Assembly (NCBI GenBank): GCA_002842215.1 | Contig: PHCC01000002.1 | Span: 62,001 to 126,000, forward strand | Origin: Betaproteobacteria bacterium HGW-Betaproteobacteria-9 | GTDB taxonomy: Bacteria; Pseudomonadota; Gammaproteobacteria; Burkholderiales; Burkholderiaceae_C | DNA: 64,000 nucleotides | Direction: 5' to 3' | Part shown: positions 57,026 through 64,000 of the stretch, in pieces | Position numbering within the stretch: position 1 is the stretch's first letter | How the letters are laid out: every line of letters begins with the position of its first letter | Notes under the pieces: generated by a model | The model's database searches: none | The model's input: the letters and a program-made list of their open reading frames with translations, nothing else | Told to the model about the DNA's origin: nothing | Made by a program: the position numbers and the translations under genes

Positions 57026-58617
57026 TAGACTTCGACCTGACCGGCCATCTGCTGGATCTTGAGCACCACGAATTCGGCCGGTTTCAACGGCGCGAATCCG
57101 ACCAGGATGTTCACGATGCCGAGGTTGATGTCGTTCTGCGTCGTGGTCTCGCGGTCGCACTTGACGAAGTAGGCCTCGCGCGGGCTGCGGCCCTGAAACG
57201 CGCCCTGGCGAAACAGGTTCTGCATGAAGGCGCCCACGTTGAGCCGGATCTGCGCCCACAGCGGTTCGTCGTTGGGTTCGAACACCACCCACTGGCTACC
57301 GCGGTACAGGCTCTCTTCGAGGAACAGCGCGAAGCGCCGCACCGGCAGGTATTTCCACTCGGATGCAAGCTGGTCAGCGCCGGCCAGCGTGCGCGCGCCC
57401 CACACCAGGTTGCCCGTGACCGGGAAGCTGCGCAGGCAGTTCAGCCCCAGCGGGTTGAGCAGGCCGTTCTGGCCGTCGGTCATGGTGTAGCTGAAGCCCT
57501 GCACACCGGAGAACGAGGCGTCCAGGCCCGCCGGCGCTTTCCAGATGCCGCGCTGCACGTCGGTGCGCGCGATGATGCCCGCGACCGCACCACAGGGCGC
57601 GAACTCGGCGAGGCGGTTTTCGCTCAGCGGATCGGCCATGCGCAGGCGCGGAAAGTACACCGCGGCATTGCGCGCGTCGTCATTGCCCACCGTGGTGCGC
57701 AAGGCGCTCACGCCGGTCTGGGCGGTGCTGATGGCGGTGGCGGCGTTGGCGGTCCAGGCGGCGGGCGCATCGATGATCAACATCGCGCGCCGGTCCTGGC
57801 AGTAGGTGGCGGCCAGGGCCCAGGTGGCGGGGGCCACGTCGGCTTCGAGCGTCAGCGGCGGCAGGCACAGCAGGTTGAACAGGTCGGCCGCCTCCAGCGC
57901 GTACATGCCTTCGCGGTTGGCGATCGCCGTGGCGTTGGTGGGCACGAGCTGGGCGTCGGTGATCGCCGCGCCATCGGCGTTCGCAGCACCCGCGGCCACC
58001 ACGTTGGGCAAGGCCGGGTTGGCCGGGTCGTTCGGGCTGGCGTTCTGCGGCGCGGAGGCACGCACCCTCACCAGGGCCGACTGTTCGTTGAGCACGGTGT
58101 TGACGAAGCGCGGGCTCAACGGCGAGACCGAGACGTTGCGAAAGCTCTCCGCGGCCACCACCTGGCTGCCGCCCACCCGGTCGAGCTCTTCGACCGTGAG
58201 GTTGAAGAGCAGCGTGTCGGTGGTGTCGCGGGTGAGGTGATCGACCCGGGCCCGCAAGGCCTGGCCCCACAGGCCCGGACTGGCGGCTTCCAGCACCAGA
58301 CTGCCAGCGCCCGCGGGCAGGGTGATGGTGGCCGTGTTGGTGGCGATGTTGCCGTTGAACACCCGCACGATCAGCGCGTCGGCCCCGCCGTGTTGAAAGA
58401 AGTGGCTCACCGCGTAGCTCATGGCGCTGTCACGCCAGAGGCCTCCGAAGATGCGCGCGTATTCTGTAAAACTTTGTACCCGCACCGCCCGGTTGACGGG
58501 GCCTCGCGACGAGCGGCCGATGAAGGCCGTGATGGACGTGGCGACACCGGTGATGGTGCGCACACCACTGGGAACCTCTTCGACGTAAACCCCAGGATAG
58601 GTGAGGGCTGAAGGCAT
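57025..58617 (-). CDS. Contractile sheath protein (Afp2/3/4-like)
   Basis: 530 residues. N-terminus ALTYPGVYVEEVPSGVRTIT, then AFIGRSSRGPVNRAVRVQSF; C-terminal SLYRGSQWVVFEPNDEPLW, FFPVTG-like middle, and DINLGIVNILVGFAPLKPAE are the signature of sheath proteins. It is first in the operon and the only sheath gene. The last base of its TAG comes from the transposon-side sequence. Confidence 0.93.
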   Translation of the reverse strand: MPSALTYPGVYVEEVPSGVRTITGVATSITAFIGRSSRGPVNRAVRVQSFTEYARIFGGLWRDSAMSYAVSHFFQHGGADALIVRVFNGNIATNTATITLPAGAGSLVLEAASPGLWGQALRARVDHLTRDTTDTLLFNLTVEELDRVGGSQVVAAESFRNVSVSPLSPRFVNTVLNEQSALVRVRASAPQNASPNDPANPALPNVVAAGAANADGAAITDAQLVPTNATAIANREGMYALEAADLFNLLCLPPLTLEADVAPATWALAATYCQDRRAMLIIDAPAAWTANAATAISTAQTGVSALRTTVGNDDARNAAVYFPRLRMADPLSENRLAEFAPCGAVAGIIARTDVQRGIWKAPAGLDASFSGVQGFSYTMTDGQNGLLNPLGLNCLRSFPVTGNLVWGARTLAGADQLASEWKYLPVRRFALFLEESLYRGSQWVVFEPNDEPLWAQIRLNVGAFMQNLFRQGAFQGRSPREAYFVKCDRETTTQNDINLGIVNILVGFAPLKPAEFVVLKIQQMAGQVEV

Positions 58618-58992
58618 GGTGGACGCTCCTTGAAGGCGATGTTGGTTGGGGGCCCGGAGTGCGCCTCGTGGCGCCTGGTGAAGCCAGCGGCGTGCTTCAG
58701 GTCCGAAAGGCTACGAACTTCATTGGCCGGATGTTGTGACACTTTGTGTCGCCCGATCTCTTGTCCAACCGGTGAAATTCGTGGCCTCAACGCTGGTTCT
58801 TCTGGACCGCATTGCGCCACAAATCGGTGTAACCGGCATGCCTCAAACGGAGGACGAAACCGGGGCGGTGGGTCGAAAAAATGGAGCACCGAAATCGGCC
58901 AGATCGGGCCACGGAAAAGCGCCGTTTCAGGCGCCACCGTGGCCGTGTCTGCTATCGTCCAATCTTTCGTTTTTGCCAATGAGCCACATGCC
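58618..58992. other. Divergent intergenic region between the eCIS and the aminotransferase
   Basis: 375 bp, lower in G+C than the flanking genes. No gene is supported, though both strands have short open frames. It must hold the start of the eCIS transcript (minus) and of the aminotransferase (plus). A ribosome site AAGGAGCG precedes the sheath start. The stretch from 58947 to 58992 is shared in degenerate form with 33227-33272. No convincing consensus promoter was identified. Confidence 0.6.
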
Positions 58993-60189
58993 ATGCCACT
59001 GCAATTTGCCGACCGCCTGAACAACGTCGAAACCTCCGCCATCCGCGAACTCTTCAAACTGCTCGGCAAGCCCGGCATCATCAGCTTCGCTGGCGGCTTC
59101 CCCGACAGCGCCATGTTTGACGTCGATGGCATCCGCGAAGCCGTCAACACCGCGCTGACCGAAGAACCCGGTGCCGCACTGCAATACGGTGCTACCGAGG
59201 GTTACAACCCGCTGCGTGAACAGCTCGCTGCCTTCATGACCAGCAAGGGCAACCAGGGCGTTGCTGCCTCCGACCTCATCGTCACCACCGGCAGCCAGCA
59301 GGCGCTGGACCTGCTGGGCAAGACGCTGATTTCCCCCGGCGACAAGGTCATCGTCGAAGGCCCCACCTTCCTCGCCACCATCCAGTGTTTCCGCCTCTAT
59401 GGCGCGCAGCTCATCAGCGCGCCGGTGGATGGCAACGGCGTGAAGACCGATGAACTGGAAAAGCTGATCGAAGAACACAAACCCAAGTTCGTCTACCTCA
59501 TCCCCACCTTCGGCAACCCCAGCGGCGCCATGCTCAGCCTGGAGCGACGCAGACAAGTGCTGGAGATGGCGGTGAAACACAACACGCTGATCGTGGAAGA
59601 CGACCCGTATGGCGACCTCTACTTCGGCGAAGCGCCGCCCCCGAGCCTGTTGGCGCTCAGCGCCAGCGTGCCCGGCAGCCGTGAGCTGCTGGTGCACTGC
59701 GGTTCGCTGAGCAAGGTGCTGAGCCCCGGCCTGCGCGTGGGCTGGATGGTCGGCCCGGCCGAGTTGCTGGCCAAGGCCACCATGTGCAAACAGTTCAGCG
59801 ATGCGCACACCAGCACCTTCGCCCAGGCCACCGCCGCGCAGTACCTCAAGGCCGGCCGCATGCCCGCCACGCTCGCCAAGGTGCGCGCCGTCTACGCCGA
59901 ACGCGCCACCACCATGGGCAACGCGCTGCGCCGCGAACTGGGCGACGCCATCGAGTTCGTGCAACCCCAAGGCGGCCTGTTCGTCTGGGCCCGCCTCACC
60001 GGTGCGGGCGGCAAGGTGGCCGACGGCGGCGAGCTGGCCAAACGCGCGATCGAAAAAGGTGTGGCCTTCGTGCCCGGCGCGCCGTTCTACGCCAGCAACC
60101 CCGACCACGCGACCCTGCGCCTCTCGTTTGCGACGGTCGGGGTGGAGAAGATTGAAGAGGGGGTGGGGCGGTTGGGCGCAGCGGTTTGA
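58993..60189 (+). CDS. PLP-dependent aminotransferase (2-aminoadipate/MocR-type, class I/II)
   Basis: 398 residues from ATG 58993. GIISFAGGFPDSAMF, LQYGATEGYNPLREQLA, TTGSQQALDLLGKTLI, YLIPTFGNPSG and the PLP lysine in GSLSKVLSPGLRVGW are typical of the LysN/ARO8-like group. Free-standing, not fused to a GntR domain. Substrate uncertain. Its first 90 bp are duplicated in degenerate form at the other end of the eCIS locus. Confidence 0.9.
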   Translation: MPLQFADRLNNVETSAIRELFKLLGKPGIISFAGGFPDSAMFDVDGIREAVNTALTEEPGAALQYGATEGYNPLREQLAAFMTSKGNQGVAASDLIVTTGSQQALDLLGKTLISPGDKVIVEGPTFLATIQCFRLYGAQLISAPVDGNGVKTDELEKLIEEHKPKFVYLIPTFGNPSGAMLSLERRRQVLEMAVKHNTLIVEDDPYGDLYFGEAPPPSLLALSASVPGSRELLVHCGSLSKVLSPGLRVGWMVGPAELLAKATMCKQFSDAHTSTFAQATAAQYLKAGRMPATLAKVRAVYAERATTMGNALRRELGDAIEFVQPQGGLFVWARLTGAGGKVADGGELAKRAIEKGVAFVPGAPFYASNPDHATLRLSFATVGVEKIEEGVGRLGAAV

Positions 60190-60248
60190 TCTGTTGACAC
60201 CAACTTCTTCAGCGCCCACAACCCAAACACCCTGACCGGCTCCACACC

Positions 60249-60746
60249 ATGATCCGACCCGAAACGCCCGCTGACTCGGCCGCCATCGCCACCCTCACCA
60301 CGGCCGCCTTCCTGAACGCGCCCCACACCAGCCACACCGAGGCCTTCATCGTCAACGCGCTGCGCCGCGCCGGTGCGCTGAGCCTGTCGCTGGTGGCGGA
60401 GCAGGGTGGCGAACGGGTGGGGCATGTGGCGACCTCGCCGGTGGTCATTGCCGACGGCACGCCGGGCTGGCATGGGCTGGGGCCGATTTCGGTGTTGCCT
60501 GAGCACCAGGGAAAAGGCATTGGTTCGGCGCTGATGCGGGCGGCGCTGCAGGCGCTGCGCGAACAGGGCGCCGCGGGCATCATGCTGGTGGGCGACCCAG
60601 GCTACTACCGGCGCTTCGGCTTCCGCAACGAGGCGCAACTGGTCTACCCGGACATTCCACCGGAGTACTTCATGGCGCTGCCCTTCACCGACGCCTTGCC
60701 GCACGGCACGGTGCGCTTCCACGAGGCGTTCGGCGCGACGTCCTGA
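60249..60746 (+). CDS. GNAT-family N-acetyltransferase
   Basis: 165 residues. The acetyl-CoA site is clear: LGPISVLPEHQGKGIGSAL, then GYYRRFGFRNE. The overall layout fits the YhbS/YhdJ-like small acetyltransferases. Substrate unknown. It follows the aminotransferase by 59 bp. Confidence 0.88.
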   Translation: MIRPETPADSAAIATLTTAAFLNAPHTSHTEAFIVNALRRAGALSLSLVAEQGGERVGHVATSPVVIADGTPGWHGLGPISVLPEHQGKGIGSALMRAALQALREQGAAGIMLVGDPGYYRRFGFRNEAQLVYPDIPPEYFMALPFTDALPHGTVRFHEAFGATS

Positions 60747-60769
60747 ATCTGCGCAACGGGAGCCCACAC

Positions 60770-61306
60770 ATGGCCAAAAGATCGTTCCCGCTCGCCAAGG
60801 CCTACACCTTGCTCGAACCAGGCCCGGTGGTGCTGCTGACCACGGCGAGCGGCGGGCAGACGGATGTGATGGTGCAGTCCTGGCACCTGATGCTGGAGTT
60901 CGAGCCGCCGCTGGTGGGCTGTGTGGTCAGCCCGCGCAACCACTCGTTTGGTTTGCTCAAGACGTCGCGCGAGTGCGTGATCAACATCCCCTCGGTGGAG
61001 ATCGCGGAGCAGGTGGTGGCGTGTGGCAATTCATCGGGCCGCAACGTGGACAAGTTCGAGCGCTTCGGGCTCACGCCGGTGCCGGCCAAAGTGGTGGGCG
61101 CACCGTTGATCAAAGAGTGTTTTGCCAGCCTGGAGTGCCGCGTGGTGGACACGGGCATGGTGGCGAAGTACGGTCTGTTTGTGCTGGAGGTGGTGAAGGC
61201 GTGGGTGGACCCGGCGCAGAAGGACGCGCGCACCTTGCACCACCGCGGGCGCGGCCGCTTCATGGTGGCGGGCGACACGATCCAGCTCCAATCAAAAATG
61301 AAATAG
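60770..61306 (+). CDS. Flavin reductase-like domain protein
   Basis: 178 residues. PVVLLTTASGGQTDVMVQSW, PPLVGCVVSPRNHSFGLLK, ECVINIPSVE and KFERFGLTPVPAKVVGAPLI match the FMN-binding split-barrel flavin reductase family. It could be a stand-alone FMN protein or supply reduced flavin. Substrate unknown. Confidence 0.88.
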   Translation: MAKRSFPLAKAYTLLEPGPVVLLTTASGGQTDVMVQSWHLMLEFEPPLVGCVVSPRNHSFGLLKTSRECVINIPSVEIAEQVVACGNSSGRNVDKFERFGLTPVPAKVVGAPLIKECFASLECRVVDTGMVAKYGLFVLEVVKAWVDPAQKDARTLHHRGRGRFMVAGDTIQLQSKMK

Positions 61307-61307
61307 C

Positions 61308-61394
61308 CGGCCCACGCCTTTCATCGACCCGGACGGCGTGCGTCTGGAGGTGACCAACGAGCGGCACGACCGCCGGGACACAGCGGCTGGCTGA
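61308..61394 (+). pseudogene. C-terminal remnant of a VOC/glyoxalase-like gene
   Basis: The plus-strand frame to the TGA at 61392-61394 reads RPTPFIDPDGVRLEVTNER, the usual final strand of VOC-family proteins, then HDRRDTAAG. No upstream domain exists: the frame runs back into the flavin reductase gene. Too short to work; a deletion probably removed the rest. Confidence 0.65.
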
Positions 61395-61403
61395 CGCACA
61401 GGC

Positions 61404-62003
61404 TTACTCGATCGGCTCGGCCTCAAACTGCGCCGCGTTCTTGCCCTTGAACGGTGCGTAAAACGCCTTGATCGCGGCCATGTCGGCCTCGATGTTGCCG
61501 GTGGGCTGGAACAGCGGGCCCAGGCCGCTGCGTTTGGTGGCGTAGTCCATGTAGGCCATGACGATGGGCACCTGGGCCGTCTGGGCGATGTAGTAGAAGC
61601 CGGTCTTCCAATAGCGCGTCTTGCTGCGCGTGCCTTCGGGCGGCACGATGAGTTGTAGCGGTCCGTCGGCCTCGGCGATGGCCTGTGCCGAGGCGGCCAC
61701 CAGGTTGCTGGATTGCGCGCGGTTCACCGGGATGCCGCCGAGCCAGCGCATCAGGCCGCCAAACGGGGCTTTGAAGATGCTGTGCTTGCCCATCCAGTAG
61801 GGGTTCAGGCGCAGGGCGAAGGCGACCATGAGGGTGTAGGGCAGGTCCCAGTTGCTGGTGTGGGGCGCCGCAATGAACACGCTCCGGGTCGCCTGCGGTG
61901 GCAGGCTGCCTTCGACTGTCCAGCCGGTCATTTTCAGGAAAGCCAGCGAAAAGCCGCGCAGCAGGGTGTTGACCACCGGGGTGGTGAAGATGGTGCGGTG
62001 CAT
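61404..62003 (-). CDS. Lysophospholipid acyltransferase family protein
   Basis: 199 residues from ATG 62003. PlsC-type block I HTSNWD (His-x4-Asp) and block III PPEGTRSK are intact, with MGKHSIFKAPFGGLMRWLGG between. The small size resembles the 1-acyl-glycerol-3-phosphate acyltransferase-like proteins. A longer ORF start at 62063 is less likely. Confidence 0.85.
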   Translation of the reverse strand: MHRTIFTTPVVNTLLRGFSLAFLKMTGWTVEGSLPPQATRSVFIAAPHTSNWDLPYTLMVAFALRLNPYWMGKHSIFKAPFGGLMRWLGGIPVNRAQSSNLVAASAQAIAEADGPLQLIVPPEGTRSKTRYWKTGFYYIAQTAQVPIVMAYMDYATKRSGLGPLFQPTGNIEADMAAIKAFYAPFKGKNAAQFEAEPIE

Positions 62004-62085
62004 GGCCGGGGAGTATCGTGCAAGACACCGCCTGGCCCCTGCGCGCGCTACCATCTCCGTCACTTCATTTGACGGATATCAAACC

Positions 62086-62910
62086 ATGACCCCAACCCTC
62101 GATGTGCAGGGACTGACGGTGCAGATCGAGGGCAGTGGCCCCACGGTGGTGATGCTGCACGGCTGGCCCGACACGCTGGCGCTGTGGGATGGTGCGGTGC
62201 ACGCGCTTCGCGATGGCTACCGCTGCGTGCGCTTCTCGCTGCCGGGCTTCGACCTCTCCAAGCCGCCGCGCCCTGTGTCGGTGAATGAGATGTGTCAACT
62301 GGTGGGCGCGGTGGTGGACGCGGTGAGCCCAGACGAGCCGGTGACGCTGCTGCTGCACGACTGGGGCTGTTTCTTCGGCTACGAATACGCGGCACGCCAC
62401 CCGCAACGCGTGGCGCGCGTGGTGGGTACCGACATCGGCGACACCAATTCGGGCGCCTACCTCAAGTCGCTCAAAACCAAAGAGAAGCTGATGATCGCGG
62501 GCTACCAGCTCTGGCTGGCTGTGGCCTGGAAGCTGGGTGCCTGGCTGCCGGGCCTGGCCGACCGCATGACGCGTTTCATGGCGCGCACCATCGGCTGTCG
62601 CACGCCGCCGGAGCGCATGGGCTGGCAGATGAACTACCCCTACGCCATGCAGTGGTTCGGTTCTTACGGCGGTTTGCGTGGCGTGGCGCGGGTGGACAAG
62701 GTGTTCGGCCCACAGATCCCCACGCTGTTCTGTTTCGGCCGGCGCAAGCCCTTCATGTTCCATTCACCGCGTTGGCTCGCAGCCCTGGGCACGACGCCGG
62801 GCAGCCAGGTGAAGGGCTTTGACGCCGGACACTGGTTGATGTTTCAGAAGCCCGCCCAGTTCCATACCGCGGTGCGGGCCTGGCTGGACGGCGGAGGTGC
62901 TGAGCGATGA
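62086..62910 (+). CDS. Alpha/beta hydrolase with Asp nucleophile (epoxide hydrolase/dehalogenase-like)
   Basis: 274 residues from ATG 62086. Oxyanion motif MLHGWPDT; the nucleophile elbow is LLLHDWGCFFGYEYA, with Asp in place of Ser as in haloalkane dehalogenases and epoxide hydrolases; catalytic His in DAGHWLMFQKP. Substrate unknown. Overlaps the DUF3820 gene by 4 nt (ATGA). Confidence 0.86.
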   Translation: MTPTLDVQGLTVQIEGSGPTVVMLHGWPDTLALWDGAVHALRDGYRCVRFSLPGFDLSKPPRPVSVNEMCQLVGAVVDAVSPDEPVTLLLHDWGCFFGYEYAARHPQRVARVVGTDIGDTNSGAYLKSLKTKEKLMIAGYQLWLAVAWKLGAWLPGLADRMTRFMARTIGCRTPPERMGWQMNYPYAMQWFGSYGGLRGVARVDKVFGPQIPTLFCFGRRKPFMFHSPRWLAALGTTPGSQVKGFDAGHWLMFQKPAQFHTAVRAWLDGGGAER

Positions 62911-63122
62911 AGCCGGAGGACCTGGAACGCCTGATCACAACCGAGATGCCCTTCGGAAAACACAAGGGCACGCCCATCGCCGACCTGCCGGGCAACTACC
63001 TGAACTGGTTTGCGCGCGAGGGCTTTCCGAAAGGTGACATTGGCCGCCTGCTGCAGCTGATGCACGAGATCGACCACAACGGCCTGGGCGATCTGCTGGT
63101 GCCGCTGCGGCGGCGCACCTGA
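62907..63122 (+). CDS. DUF3820 small protein
   Basis: 71 residues. MPFGKHKGTPIADLPGNYLN and WFAREGFPKGDIGRLL are the DUF3820 signature. Translationally coupled to the hydrolase. Function unknown; the family shares a short motif with exonuclease-associated proteins. Confidence 0.85.
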   Translation: MKPEDLERLITTEMPFGKHKGTPIADLPGNYLNWFAREGFPKGDIGRLLQLMHEIDHNGLGDLLVPLRRRT

Positions 63123-63152
63123 CCAACCCATCATCGCCAGCGACGTCAGCCC

Positions 63153-63707
63153 TCAGGCGATGTCGAAGGCGTGGAAGCCGAACTGCCCGCGACGGCGGTC
63201 GGCGAAGTAGTGTTCCAGCGTTTCCCGGACGGTGCGGAACGCGATCTCGTCCCAGGGGATCTGGTCTTCGGTGAACAGCCGGGCCTCGATGGTCTCGAAG
63301 CCGGGGTTGAAGTGCTGGCTGATCAGCCGGGCGCGGTAGTACAGGTGCACCTGGCCCACGCGCGCCACGTTCATGAGCGTGAAGAGTTCGCCCAGCTCGA
63401 TCTGCGCACCGGCCTCTTCGTCGGTTTCGCGCAGCGCGCCTTCGGCCGTGGTTTCGCCCAGCTCCATGAAGCCGGCAGGGAGGGTCCACTTGCCACGGCG
63501 CGGTTCGATGTTGCGCAGGCAGAGCAGCACGTATTCACCCGTCTCGCCCCACACCGGCACCGTGCCCACGACATTGAGCGGGTTTTCATAGTGGACGGTG
63601 TGGCAGACGGTGCAGATGGCGCGGAGTTTGGTGTCACCGTCGTCGGGGAGTCGGTAGGTGACGGCGGCGCCGCATTCTTTGCAGTGTTGGATGGGGCTGC
63701 GGTGCAT
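63153..63707 (-). CDS. NUDIX hydrolase with N-terminal zinc ribbon
   Basis: 184 residues from ATG 63707. Zinc ribbon CKECG...CTVCH, then the Nudix box Gly-x5-Glu-x7-RETDEEAGA preceded by LPAGFMELGE. The ribbon-plus-Nudix layout is as in NudC-like and other pyrophosphatases. The substrate is not settled. A longer ORF upstream (to 63893) overlaps the terminator and is not coding. Confidence 0.88.
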   Translation of the reverse strand: MHRSPIQHCKECGAAVTYRLPDDGDTKLRAICTVCHTVHYENPLNVVGTVPVWGETGEYVLLCLRNIEPRRGKWTLPAGFMELGETTAEGALRETDEEAGAQIELGELFTLMNVARVGQVHLYYRARLISQHFNPGFETIEARLFTEDQIPWDEIAFRTVRETLEHYFADRRRGQFGFHAFDIA

Positions 63708-63728
63708 GTCGCAAAGTGTAGGGGAAAT

Positions 63729-63754
63729 GAAAAAGGGCCCCTTGCGGAGCCCTT
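63729..63754 (-). terminator. Rho-independent terminator after the TRAP-type gene
   Basis: Nine-bp stem AAGGGCTCC/GGGGCCCTT with loop GCAA on the minus strand (63754-63733), followed by a T run (A run at 63729-63734 on plus). It sits between the TRAP-type gene and the NUDIX start. Confidence 0.8.
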
Positions 63755-63793
63755 CAAGACACAGGGGTGCAAGGCACCCGGCCCAGGAGGCGA

Positions 63794-64000
63794 TCAGCCC
63801 TTGGCGGACTTGCCGTGTTTGGCGATCAGCGACTTGGCGGTGTCCAGCAGTTGCTTGCCGTTGAAGCCGCGCTTGTCCATGTCCTGCATCCATTCCACTT
63901 CGACCAGGCGCGCCTTGCGCTTGAATTCCTGGGCTTCTGCGGCGGGGATGGTATAGATGCTGTTGCCGAGCTTGACGGCCGACTCGCGGCCTGGCGCGTC
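63794..64000 (-). CDS. TRAP transporter solute-binding protein, C-terminal part (truncated by window end)
   Basis: 68 residues to the stop at 63794; the gene continues beyond 64000. SAVKLGNSIYTIPAAEAQEF, VEVEWMQDMDKRGFNGKQLL and DTAKSLIAKHGK match the C-terminal helices of DctP-type TRAP binding proteins. No signal peptide or ligand arginine is in view. Followed by a strong terminator. Confidence 0.65.
   Translation of the reverse strand, partial: DAPGRESAVKLGNSIYTIPAAEAQEFKRKARLVEVEWMQDMDKRGFNGKQLLDTAKSLIAKHGKSAKG

Overview
The window looks like a chromosomal segment of a high-G+C betaproteobacterium, most likely a Comamonadaceae member (Hydrogenophaga/Acidovorax-like). This is inferred from overall composition, a Lys/Ala-rich SWIB-type protein, the zapB-zapA-6S RNA order, a DUF445 protein, and GC-rich intergenic repeats. 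No database search was possible.

Layout. (1) 1-2.6 kb: 3' part of a thiamine-diphosphate enzyme, a LuxR-type regulator and a Crp/Fnr-type regulator. (2) 2.7-7.7 kb, minus strand: a class III adenylate cyclase/TPR protein, a PAP2/vanadium-haloperoxidase-type enzyme with eight N-terminal SGGY repeats, and an overlapping subtilase. (3) 7.8-11 kb: a broken SWIB gene, rraA, a TauE/SafE permease, 6S RNA, zapA and a zapB-like gene. (4) 11-30.4 kb, plus strand: an adenosylcobalamin riboswitch, then btuB and B12 uptake and late cobalamin synthesis genes (cobB, cobU, btuF, btuC, btuD, cobO, cobD, cobC, cobQ, cobT, cobS and an alpha-ribazole phosphatase). A biotin block with panD (bioB-panD-bioA-bioD-bioF) sits in the middle. 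(5) 30.4-33.2 kb: a DUF445 gene interrupted by a 266-bp miniature inverted-repeat element, then nth and a secreted DUF2059 protein. (6) 33.4-58.6 kb, minus strand: a complete-looking extracellular contractile injection system (eCIS) of about 25 kb. It has one sheath, one tube, a baseplate hub and spike, two large baseplate proteins, two right-handed beta-helix-like proteins, the AAA+ ATPase, a Pvc16-type terminator, and two proteins with the eCIS-core HELTH domain and different C-termini (probable cargo). (7) 59-64 kb: a PLP aminotransferase, GNAT, flavin reductase-like protein, acyltransferase, alpha/beta hydrolase, DUF3820, NUDIX, and the 3' end of a TRAP-type solute-binding protein.

Most notable observations. 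The eCIS block is bounded by an ungapped direct repeat of the aminotransferase 5' end; the left copy is a dead remnant and the right copy is the live gene. The same 266-bp element occurs twice, in opposite orientation, each copy flanked by TA. Removing it restores an ATG-started DUF445 frame overlapping the preceding gene at one site, and a TAA stop 11 nt from the next start codon, between sheath and tube, at the other. The two eCIS-core proteins carry a YkuD-like Ser-His-x-Cys tail and a Cys-rich low-G+C tail. eCIS subunits that are fused in Afp/PVC (the Afp7 and Afp8 equivalents) are split here, and no tape-measure gene is visible.
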